The notes under the pieces are model-generated. The model searched no databases, was not told the origin of the DNA, and saw only the letters and a list, made by a program, of their open reading frames with translations. DNA of 64,000 nucleotides. Source: Candidatus Gastranaerophilales bacterium. GTDB taxonomy: Bacteria > Cyanobacteriota > Vampirovibrionia > Gastranaerophilales > Gastranaerophilaceae. Positions within the stretch are counted from its first letter, which is position 1, and every line of letters begins with the position of its first letter. The stretch is taken from the NCBI GenBank assembly GCA_944323615.1, contig CALUTG010000001.1, forward strand, positions 49,866-113,865, read 5' to 3'. The position numbers were made by a program, and so were the translations under genes. This document shows positions 8,497-15,370 of the stretch, piece by piece.

Positions 8497-9314
8497 GACA
8501 GAATAATTATACAGGCTCCGGCTGCCATAATTAAAGCTCCTGCTAACTTTTTTATTAATCCTGTTTCATGGAATATATTTACACCGAGAAATACGCTTAA
8601 AAGGGTTGATAATTGGAATAAAGCCAGTGCGTAAGATACGTTTATTTTAGAAAACACATAGTTTGTAGCATACTGCATTATTCCGACCGAAAGAATTAAA
8701 AACAGCTGATACTTGTATGAAGAGATTTTTAGTTTGTTTCTGCCGGCTAAAACAAAAAATAATGAAAAAATTAATCCTGAAAAAGTCCAGAGAAAAAATG
8801 CGCTTGTAATATCACTTAGAAGTATAACTTTTTTGATAAATATAGCCTCCGTACCGGAAAATATTAATGCAAGAACTCTGTAAAATATGGCTTTCTTATC
8901 AGGAGCATTGTTTCTATCCAGAACAAATCCCGTCCCTGCAATAATCATAATAATTCCGATAAGTGCTGCCAAGGATGGAATTTCTTTTAGATAGAATATT
9001 CCTATAATAAGAGCGACAATAGGTTTGTACGAATTTATCGGTGCAAGAGTTGAAAGTTCACCTATGGATAAGGCTTTTATGATAAAGTAATTTCCCAGAG
9101 CTCCTAATAATCCCATAATTAAAACATTAAAAGCAATGTCAGGGGTGAAATTGATTTTATTAATAAAAAATAAGCCGATTAAGGACAACCCCAGATAAGT
9201 ATAAAAATTTACAACAGAGGATTTTTCCCCTCTTGTGGTTAAAATCTTTTGAAATACATTCAGATAAGAGTTTGAAAATATTCTTATTATTACGCCTAAA
9301 CATGTTGTGAACAT
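8493..9314 (-). CDS. EamA/DMT-family transporter
   Basis: Ten-helix drug/metabolite transporter built from two EamA repeats, each starting with a hydrophobic helix and each with a GALGNYFIIKALSIG-like or MQYATNYVFSKINVSYAL-like segment. In this fold the recurring pattern of small residues before ALxIG/ALALFQ is diagnostic. Substrate is unknown; relatives export amino acids (RhtA) or import sugars. The start is placed at the ATG at 9314, where homology-like sequence (MFTTCLGVIIRIF) begins. The frame runs open to an ATG at 9422, but that extension crosses a terminator-like hairpin and is not membrane-like. No strong ribosome site is visible at 9314. The gene lies convergent to tag. Confidence 0.8.
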   Translation of the reverse strand: MFTTCLGVIIRIFSNSYLNVFQKILTTRGEKSSVVNFYTYLGLSLIGLFFINKINFTPDIAFNVLIMGLLGALGNYFIIKALSIGELSTLAPINSYKPIVALIIGIFYLKEIPSLAALIGIIMIIAGTGFVLDRNNAPDKKAIFYRVLALIFSGTEAIFIKKVILLSDITSAFFLWTFSGLIFSLFFVLAGRNKLKISSYKYQLFLILSVGIMQYATNYVFSKINVSYALALFQLSTLLSVFLGVNIFHETGLIKKLAGALIMAAGACIIILS

Positions 9315-9374
9315 ATCATTATTATATTTGAAAATTAGGTTTAAGCTAATAATTATTTCAGAATGTTTATGCAT

Positions 9375-9411
9375 AAAAAAAACCACCCGGTGTGTGTGTC
9401 GAGTGGGTTTT
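9375..9411 (-). terminator. Terminator-like hairpin in the EamA leader
   Basis: On the minus strand the sequence AAAACCCAC, a 16-nt spacer, then GTGGTTTT with one bulge is followed by a total of eight T residues. It lies 60-100 nt upstream of the EamA start, within the leader if transcription begins near 9520. It could be an attenuator. Confidence 0.5.
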
Positions 9412-9526
9412 GTTTTCTGCATCCTAATGGTCTTTTTTAGTGTTTATTATCTAGGAGTTTATATGATTTTTGGGGTTTATTATTTGCTATTTAGTGTTTC
9501 GGCTACACTTAAAGTGTGTAATATTA

Positions 9527-9589
9527 TTATCCCATGTAAGAATTTAAAGTCAATAGGCTGATAAAAATTTGTATTTACAAAAGTTTACA
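9527..9589 (-). promoter_or_regulatory. Possible weak member of the shared promoter class (EamA leader)
   Basis: On the minus strand a 17-bp box TGTAAACTTTTGTAAAT (9573-9589) is followed after 14 bp by GCCTATT and, 15 bp on, by GGGATAATAAT. The box closely matches the one at 3551-3567, but the two core elements match poorly. Listed as tentative. The whole stretch 9315-9708 has no gene: it holds this site, the leader hairpin and the lpxA terminator. Confidence 0.3.
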
Positions 9590-9632
9590 ATGTCTTAAAT
9601 GCTCGAAAATAAAGGGTTTTTCCTTTTAAAAT

Positions 9633-9669
9633 AAAAAGGGTAATATTTACAATTATTACCCTTTTTATT
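9633..9669 (-). terminator. Intrinsic terminator of lpxA
   Basis: Perfect 12-bp stem (AAAAAGGGTAAT with ATTACCCTTTTT) and a 10-nt loop, T-rich on the minus strand after the stem. It lies 40 bp past the lpxA stop. Confidence 0.85.
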
Positions 9670-9708
9670 AAATTTTATTAATGAGTTTATGAATCTCTCT
9701 TATTTGGA

Positions 9709-10545
9709 TTACCCCTCAAGTGATTGGTATCCGGATTTATGACTTTTAAGAAGAACCCCTCTTTTAGAAGTTTGAATAAAGTTAATCATCTTTTCAATAT
9801 ATTCATTCATCGGAATTTCTTCTTTGATTTTTTCTATAGCTTGAGAGGTGTTGTACTCTTCTGAAATCAAAAGCTTAAAGGCTTCATTAACAGCTGTTCT
9901 GACTTCTTGAGGAACTCCTCTTCTTTTCATTGCTATAACGTTTAATCCTCTTGGAACCGGAGGTCTGCCTTCACCTTTAGAGTAAGGAAGAATATCCTGA
10001 CGGGAAGCTGAGAATCCGCTGATAATAGCCATGTCACCAATTCTTATATTCTGATGGAATACGCTCATACCGCCTACGAAGGCTCCGAATCCTACATGAA
10101 CATGTCCGCCTAATGTTACGAGATTTGCAAGTATAACCTGATCTTCTAATACACAGTTATGTGCGATATGAGATCCTACCATCAATAAACATTTGTTACC
10201 GATTCTTGTTGTAAAATCTCCGCATGCTGCTCCGCGGTGGATGGTAACATTTTCTTTAATAATCGTTTCATTTCCGATTACAACTTTTGTAGGTTCACCT
10301 TTGTAACCTAAATCCTGAGGTTCTGAACCTATTGTAGAAAACGGAGAAATTGTACAATTTTCACCAATTTCTGTGTATTCAATATATGCATTAGCTATAA
10401 CTCTTGTGCCTTTTCCTATTTTTACCCCTTCTCCTATAACAACGTTAGGTCCTATTGTTACGCCTTCTGAAATTTCCGCAGATGGGTGAATAACCGCAGA
10501 AGGGTGAATTGAACATTTTTCTAAAACTGATGAATTATTTGTCAT
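9709..10545 (-). CDS. lpxA: UDP-N-acetylglucosamine O-acyltransferase
   Basis: First enzyme of lipid A synthesis, transferring a hydroxyacyl chain from ACP to UDP-GlcNAc in the cytoplasm. At 278 residues the layout matches LpxA: a left-handed beta-helix of hexapeptide repeats from residue 12 to about 190 (for example IGPNVVIGEGVKIGKG), the catalytic histidine in GSHIAHNC near residue 135, GGHVHVGFGAFVGG, and the helical C-terminal domain beginning VIAMKRRGVP. The GEPTKVVIGN segment is also LpxA-specific. A GGAGAAAG ribosome site precedes the ATG. It shows the organism makes a lipid A-type outer membrane. lpxD, lpxC and fabZ are not adjacent, which is a little unusual. Confidence 0.95.
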   Translation of the reverse strand: MTNNSSVLEKCSIHPSAVIHPSAEISEGVTIGPNVVIGEGVKIGKGTRVIANAYIEYTEIGENCTISPFSTIGSEPQDLGYKGEPTKVVIGNETIIKENVTIHRGAACGDFTTRIGNKCLLMVGSHIAHNCVLEDQVILANLVTLGGHVHVGFGAFVGGMSVFHQNIRIGDMAIISGFSASRQDILPYSKGEGRPPVPRGLNVIAMKRRGVPQEVRTAVNEAFKLLISEEYNTSQAIEKIKEEIPMNEYIEKMINFIQTSKRGVLLKSHKSGYQSLEG

Positions 10546-10629
10546 TATCTTTCTCCATAATTTCCGTTACGTTTCAAGTATAGTACAAAAAATTTCTCTT
10601 TTAGGAAATTTTTATATTATCTTAATACG

Positions 10630-11844
10630 CTATTGTACAAGTCCCGGTTCCGCATCGGAGCCCGTAACTTTCTTTCTTAAAATAAACGTTACTTTCGGAA
10701 GAACTATTGCCAGCAAGAAACTGCTAAGTGCTACATTGGTAATGATATTTCCGGATTTTACTTTGAGAGCTTTTTTTGCAAATTTTTCTATATTCCTGCT
10801 TTCTTTTGCTTGAGAAGCAAACTTCTCGATTTCCTTTAGAAATGCCTGTATTTTTTTCTCGTTAATAAATTGTCTCGGGTCTCGGGTTCTGTTTTCAAGA
10901 TATTTTACACCGCAGAACTTTTCTGCAAGTTTAGAAAACTTTTCATTCGGATTTTTTTCTAAGAACTCAATAATATTTTCTTCAGGAAGTTTCAGCGTAT
11001 TGTTTTTAATTGAGCTGATAAATTCTTTGTCATTCAATATTTTAGGATCAAGATTAACATTTGTTTTAAAAAGTGCGTTGGAAAGCTTATCGAACCCTGC
11101 CGCAATCCACCAAGGTGCAACAAAGTTCAGGAACATCATCCCTGCCATTTTGAATGCCATTTCAAGTTTTTCATATTTATTTCTTGCTGTTGCTACCCTT
11201 CCGACTGTTAAGCCTCCGTCTGTTATTGCCATCTTGTTAACGGTTGACATATTGGCGAACACAGATGCCGCTCCTTTAAAAGAGACGTTTTTTCCGCTTT
11301 TAATTTCAGTTTTAGGCTCCGGTTTCTGTAATTTTTTGTTTTGTTTTTCTCTTAATTTTGCGGTTAGAGCAAAATTCATTTTAGGCAGGCAAAAACCCAT
11401 TAAAATAACAGGAATAGCTGTAGATAACAGAAATTTTCCTGCAAGAAGTTTTTCGTAGGTGTTTTTGTTCGCCAAAACTTTTTTCATTTCTTCAACTTCT
11501 TTTGGTGCAAGATCTTTAAATTTTTCAATATTGAATTTGAGCCCTTGTTTGGAATTTTCTTTAAATAAATCAGGGTTAATTTTAGGGTTATAACCTAGCT
11601 TTTCAATTCCTTTGCTGCATAAATAATCAATAGCAGGAATTCCGCCAAGCCAGATTGCAGAAGTCCCGTATTCATCAATAAGACGTTCTCTTACGGCATT
11701 TTTTGCCATAAGTTTTGAGTCTTTTAAGTTTTGTTCATAAGTCATTCCAACTTTAGCAGGAATTTCTATACCGCAGTCTCTGACTAGGAGGGGGTAGATG
11801 CTGGAATTGTTTCCGATTGCTGAAATTATGTTGACTAGTGACAT
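10630..11844 (-). CDS. Uncharacterised membrane protein, paralogue of the 508-residue protein
   Basis: 404 residues, no known family. It shares the two-unit plan of the protein at 4993-6519. Unit one (1-170) has AVRERLIDEYGTSAIWLGG and a membrane helix ending LMGFCLPKMNFALTAK. The link carries NVSFKGAA. Unit two (180-400) has VGRVATARNKYEKLEM, a hydrophobic FLNFVAPWWIAAGF and a final membrane helix ending LLAIVLPKVTFILRKKVTG. The PK-[IMV] motif right after each helix is the best family mark. It starts at the ATG at 11844 with a good AAGGAG site. Its roughly 200-nt upstream region is strongly structured (11891-11950). Function is unknown. Confidence 0.65.
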   Translation of the reverse strand: MSLVNIISAIGNNSSIYPLLVRDCGIEIPAKVGMTYEQNLKDSKLMAKNAVRERLIDEYGTSAIWLGGIPAIDYLCSKGIEKLGYNPKINPDLFKENSKQGLKFNIEKFKDLAPKEVEEMKKVLANKNTYEKLLAGKFLLSTAIPVILMGFCLPKMNFALTAKLREKQNKKLQKPEPKTEIKSGKNVSFKGAASVFANMSTVNKMAITDGGLTVGRVATARNKYEKLEMAFKMAGMMFLNFVAPWWIAAGFDKLSNALFKTNVNLDPKILNDKEFISSIKNNTLKLPEENIIEFLEKNPNEKFSKLAEKFCGVKYLENRTRDPRQFINEKKIQAFLKEIEKFASQAKESRNIEKFAKKALKVKSGNIITNVALSSFLLAIVLPKVTFILRKKVTGSDAEPGLVQ

Positions 11845-11878
11845 TTTTTAATTCTCCTTTATTACCGTACTCTTTATA

Positions 11879-12022
11879 CTACCTGAATATCCCGAAAGAG
11901 CCGGTTGAAGGAGTGCTTACAGGAACAGCAAAACTCCAAGCCCTTTCGGGTTCGGATGAAAATGATGCTGTTGTCTTGATATTTTTGTCATAGTCCTTCC
12001 TTTGTTCTTGTAATATTATCAT
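11879..12022 (-). CDS. Possible 47-residue protein in the leader of the 404-residue gene
   Basis: A short frame from the ATG at 12022 to a TAG at 11879 encodes a Ser/Thr/Pro-containing peptide whose C-terminal part reads AWSFAVPVSTPSTGSFGIF. It has no visible ribosome site at the ATG. In another frame, an ATG at 11991 with a strong AAGGAAGG site opens a 24-residue peptide ending at 11917. At most one of these is likely to be real; both lie over an RNA-like hairpin. Confidence 0.25.
   Translation of the reverse strand: MIILQEQRKDYDKNIKTTASFSSEPERAWSFAVPVSTPSTGSFGIFR
11891..11950 (-). promoter_or_regulatory. Structured RNA-like leader element
   Basis: Minus-strand RNA can form an outer 11-bp stem (CCCGAAAGGGC with GCTCTTTCGGG). 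The single non-Watson-Crick position is a G-U pair only on the minus strand. A nested 5-bp stem (GGAGT with ACTCC) lies inside. It is about 45 nt before the start of the 404-residue gene. Confidence 0.45.
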
Positions 12023-12043
12023 GGGTCTGTCTTATTGTAAATA

Positions 12044-14302
12044 CTATACTTTTTTAAGTATCTGCAGAGAATTTGGAGCGAGGTTTAATCCCTGATTATT
12101 CCTAGTGATAGGAGTTTCTCTATCGCTGTTGATATAACCCGAACCTCCATACTTTTTTTCATCTCCGTTGAAAACTTCTTTCCACTCTCCGTCAGGGAAA
12201 TTTGCTACTCCGTATTCTTTAGAATGGAATCTGTCACCGAAGTTTTTAATTACCATATATTCTTCGTTGTTATCTGAAAGAATGTGAGTATGGACTTTAT
12301 GTGTATAATCTTTTATGGTTGATTTAATTTCTCCTTTTAATAAGGCAGGAGTATTTTTTACCAAATCTGTGAGATCTTTTATATAATCTTTCATCTCTTG
12401 AATAAGAGCCGGATCTTTTGGCTTAATTCTGCCCAACATTGATTTAGGTCTGGCAATTTCTTCTAAAGTATCATAGCCTTTTTGCTTATACAGGTTCAGT
12501 ATCTCGGAATCGTTCTTTGCTCTTTTTTCCCGCTCATCAGATAGTTCACGGAAGAATTTAAAAGTGGATAAATCCATTTCGTCATCGCCCTGAAAATACA
12601 TTTTAGGACCGGGAACTGTCATGATAGTTCCTAAGCAAAGTTTTTGTTTTGCTTTTGATGTTTCAAAGGCTGTTTTAATTCTTCGGGGTGATAGGTGTTC
12701 ATTATCCTTAAGCCCTGCTTCTTTAGCCTGTCTGTGAAGCTCCTCCATACTCATTTTATCCAATTCTCCGGATGCGGTCTTTTCAACAAGCCATTGTGCT
12801 AATTTTGCTGCATTCTGCCATTGTGTACTTTCTGTATTGCCTTTTGCTTTGTTGACAAGAGCTAATTCCGGAACGAGAGCTTTTGCCACAAATCTGGTGC
12901 CGTCATAGTTACCGATTTCATCATGGCTCAATGCAAATTTCGTCCGGTACTTTGAATTCCAAATAGTTAAATCCAACTCATCCAGATTAAGCTTATAAGG
13001 CTCAGAAAGAGGGTCTTTTAGAGCATGCATAAGTTTAAAATCCCATTCACTGTCAAATCCAATATCACCCGGATTGGAATTAAACCTTTTGTATGCAATA
13101 TTATCGACTCCCTGATCTATCATTGCAAGTTCATTATCATGTGTCATTTCAAATTTATTGTATCGTGTAACTTTTTCAAGGTTGTTTCTTCCATCTTCCG
13201 CAATTAAAAATACGTTTGGATTATGTTCATTTACTTCTGCTACAATTTGTTTTAATAAATAATCTGAATAACATAGTTTTGTCATATCAAGACGGAGTCC
13301 GTCCACCTTGAATTCATTTGCCCACCAGAGAGCTGCGTTAGCCATAAAATCTCTTACATATCGATTATTTATTCCTTCATAGTTAAACAAACTTCCAAAT
13401 TCTCCGGATCCTTTTTCGTATGGTCCTGTTTTAGAAAGGAAATCTCCATCAGGACCCATGTGATTTGGAACCATATCCATAATTACATTTAAGCCTTTAC
13501 CATGGGCATAATCTATTAACTCTTTTAATTCAGCTGCTGTTCCGAGATTCCCGTTGACTGCGAATTTATCTACCCCGTCGTATCCCCATTGTTTCGAGAA
13601 TGTGTTTTCAACAGGTAATATCTCTATTGCGGTTGCGATTCCTTTTTCTGCAATTTTATCAATATAGCTTTTTGCACTTTTAAAAGTTCCTTTTTCTGTT
13701 ATCGTAGGAATATTTATTTCCTCAATAATAAGATTTTCTAAACCTCTCAAAGGTTCTTCAGGTTTTCTGACAATTCTTCTCTTGTCTTTTCCTTCAAGCC
13801 AGTCGGTGTTTTTCCATTCATAATTATCTGAATTATAAATTTCACTCCACCCCTTAATATTAGGCTGCTGCTTGCTGTAAGGGTCTTTAACTAGGTTTAC
13901 CTGATTATCGGCAGTTACTATAATATATCTGTATTGGGAGTTTTCTTTTGCAGGTATGCTTTTGGCTTCGAAAATTCCATCACCTTTATTTTCCAGCTCA
14001 TATACGGAAGTGTTTTCATTTTCAGGCAGCGCTTTTTCTATTGAGAAAGCCGCACCTTGGATTGCAATAAGTTTTACAATTTTTTCCCAGAGATTTCCAA
14101 ACTTACTTTCGGCGTTTTTGCCTATTTCTACAAAGACTTTTTTCGCATCAGGAAAAGTGAACAGTTTGAAATCTGCTTTACCTGTTTCTTTAATATATTT
14201 AGCTCCCCAGCTTATGTGTTCAGTCCAGCTTCTTTGAAATGACGGTTTATTGTTATTAAACCTTCGTTGATGATTAACTGAATAGTCGGCTGTAATTTTC
14301 AT
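12044..14302 (-). CDS. GH13 (alpha-amylase superfamily) glucan-active enzyme
   Basis: 752 residues. An N-terminal carbohydrate-binding-like domain (about 30-150) precedes a TIM barrel with the four GH13 regions: I DMVPNH, II GLRLDMTK with the nucleophile Asp, III FLIAEDG with the acid/base Glu, and IV ALSHDE. Before region I lie WGYDGVDKFAV and a TreZ/GlgB-like ELIDYAHGKGLNVIMD. After it comes NHMGPDGDFLSKTGPY, most like malto-oligosyltrehalose trehalohydrolase or branching enzyme. A helical insertion around 470-660 and a small C-terminal beta domain follow. The N-terminus carries KPSFQRSW, reminiscent of the FKG motif in the neighbouring membrane proteins. No signal peptide is seen, so it probably acts on intracellular glucan. 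The ATG has a GGGAG site. Confidence 0.85.
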   Translation of the reverse strand: MKITADYSVNHQRRFNNNKPSFQRSWTEHISWGAKYIKETGKADFKLFTFPDAKKVFVEIGKNAESKFGNLWEKIVKLIAIQGAAFSIEKALPENENTSVYELENKGDGIFEAKSIPAKENSQYRYIIVTADNQVNLVKDPYSKQQPNIKGWSEIYNSDNYEWKNTDWLEGKDKRRIVRKPEEPLRGLENLIIEEINIPTITEKGTFKSAKSYIDKIAEKGIATAIEILPVENTFSKQWGYDGVDKFAVNGNLGTAAELKELIDYAHGKGLNVIMDMVPNHMGPDGDFLSKTGPYEKGSGEFGSLFNYEGINNRYVRDFMANAALWWANEFKVDGLRLDMTKLCYSDYLLKQIVAEVNEHNPNVFLIAEDGRNNLEKVTRYNKFEMTHDNELAMIDQGVDNIAYKRFNSNPGDIGFDSEWDFKLMHALKDPLSEPYKLNLDELDLTIWNSKYRTKFALSHDEIGNYDGTRFVAKALVPELALVNKAKGNTESTQWQNAAKLAQWLVEKTASGELDKMSMEELHRQAKEAGLKDNEHLSPRRIKTAFETSKAKQKLCLGTIMTVPGPKMYFQGDDEMDLSTFKFFRELSDEREKRAKNDSEILNLYKQKGYDTLEEIARPKSMLGRIKPKDPALIQEMKDYIKDLTDLVKNTPALLKGEIKSTIKDYTHKVHTHILSDNNEEYMVIKNFGDRFHSKEYGVANFPDGEWKEVFNGDEKKYGGSGYINSDRETPITRNNQGLNLAPNSLQILKKV

Positions 14303-14361
14303 TCACACTCCCTAAAAATTGTTTTGGCTTACTTTATTAAAACTGCTGAAAAAATATTTTG

Positions 14362-15255
14362 CTATTTTTCTGAAATATAACCAAAATTTTTCAGAATTTT
14401 ATCTCTTTTTCTCCAATCTTTTTCGACTTTGACTTCAAGAGAAAGAAAAACTTTTTTTTCGGTAATTTCTTCAAGCTCTAATCTCGCCTGTGTTCCGATA
14501 GTTTTTAAAAGAGCCCCTCCTTTTCCTATCAAGATACCTTTTTGACTCTTTTGTTCGCAGTAGATTGTTGCGTAGATTTTATCAATATCTTCTTTTTCTT
14601 CATACTTATCAATTGTTATAGCGACTGAATGTGGGATTTCATCCTGTGTGTTTAGAAGAATTTTTTCACGTATAATTTCTTCTGAGACATTTCTCATGCT
14701 CTCTTCCGTTACGATATCATCAGGATAAAGTTTTTCACCATCCGGAAGCTTTTTGAAAATATTTGATATCAGAGTATCTTTATTTCTTCCTGTTTTAGCG
14801 GATATTCTTAAGACAGGAATATTTTTATCAAATAATAATTTATAAGTTACAAGATTTTCTTCAATTTTTTGAATATTTTTTACTTTGTCTACCTTGTTCA
14901 TAACAAGAATAATAGGAATTTCCGTATTTTTAAGCAGATTTTCCACAATCCACTTATCCCCTTTTCCAGCCGGTTCAGTCCCGTCCACGAGGAATAAAAT
15001 TAAATCGGCATCAGGAATTGCAACTTTTGCTTCATCCATCAGAAATTCCCCTAGTTTGTTTAAAGGACGGTGAATTCCGGGAGTATCAATAAAAATAATT
15101 TGACCTTCTTCATTTGTTAAAATGCCTTTAATTCTTTTTCTTGTCGTCTGGGCTTTATCAGTTGTAATAACTATCTTCTGCCCTAATATTTGATTTAAAA
15201 GGGTAGATTTCCCTACGTTAGGACGCCCTATAATTGTTACAAATCCGCATTTCAT
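14362..15255 (-). CDS. era: GTPase Era
   Basis: Essential GTPase that binds the 3' end of 16S rRNA during 30S maturation. 297 residues: G1 GRPNVGKST near residue 10, switch I with TTRKRIKG, G3 DTPG followed by IHRPLNKLG, G4 NKVD near 122, and a KH domain with GILIGKGGALLKTIG and a terminal KVKVEKDWRKRDKIL block. All are Era hallmarks. The ATG at 15255 has no obvious ribosome site. It follows the divergent promoter of the 639-residue gene. Confidence 0.97.
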   Translation of the reverse strand: MKCGFVTIIGRPNVGKSTLLNQILGQKIVITTDKAQTTRKRIKGILTNEEGQIIFIDTPGIHRPLNKLGEFLMDEAKVAIPDADLILFLVDGTEPAGKGDKWIVENLLKNTEIPIILVMNKVDKVKNIQKIEENLVTYKLLFDKNIPVLRISAKTGRNKDTLISNIFKKLPDGEKLYPDDIVTEESMRNVSEEIIREKILLNTQDEIPHSVAITIDKYEEKEDIDKIYATIYCEQKSQKGILIGKGGALLKTIGTQARLELEEITEKKVFLSLEVKVEKDWRKRDKILKNFGYISEK

Positions 15256-15290
15256 AGAATTAAGTTTAGCATAAAAATAAAAAGTTTTAT

Positions 15291-15352
15291 TGTAACAAAT
15301 CGTTACAATAAGGCAATTTTAGTCTAAACAATAACTTTTAATATATATATAC
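15291..15352 (+). promoter_or_regulatory. Shared-class promoter upstream of the 639-residue gene
   Basis: Box TGTAACAAATCGTTACA (15291-15307), 4 bp, GGCAATT (15312-15318), exactly 15 bp, then ACTTTTAATATATATATAC from 15334. The first gap and the GGCAATT element match the site at 37297-37353. Translation starts at 15371 after a TAGGAG site. Confidence 0.7.
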
Positions 15353-15370
15353 AAGGGATTTAGGAGAATT

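Noticed and set aside
8493..9422. EamA protein starting at 9422
   Set aside because: The 36-residue extension is not hydrophobic and crosses a terminator-like hairpin; the conserved part begins at 9314.
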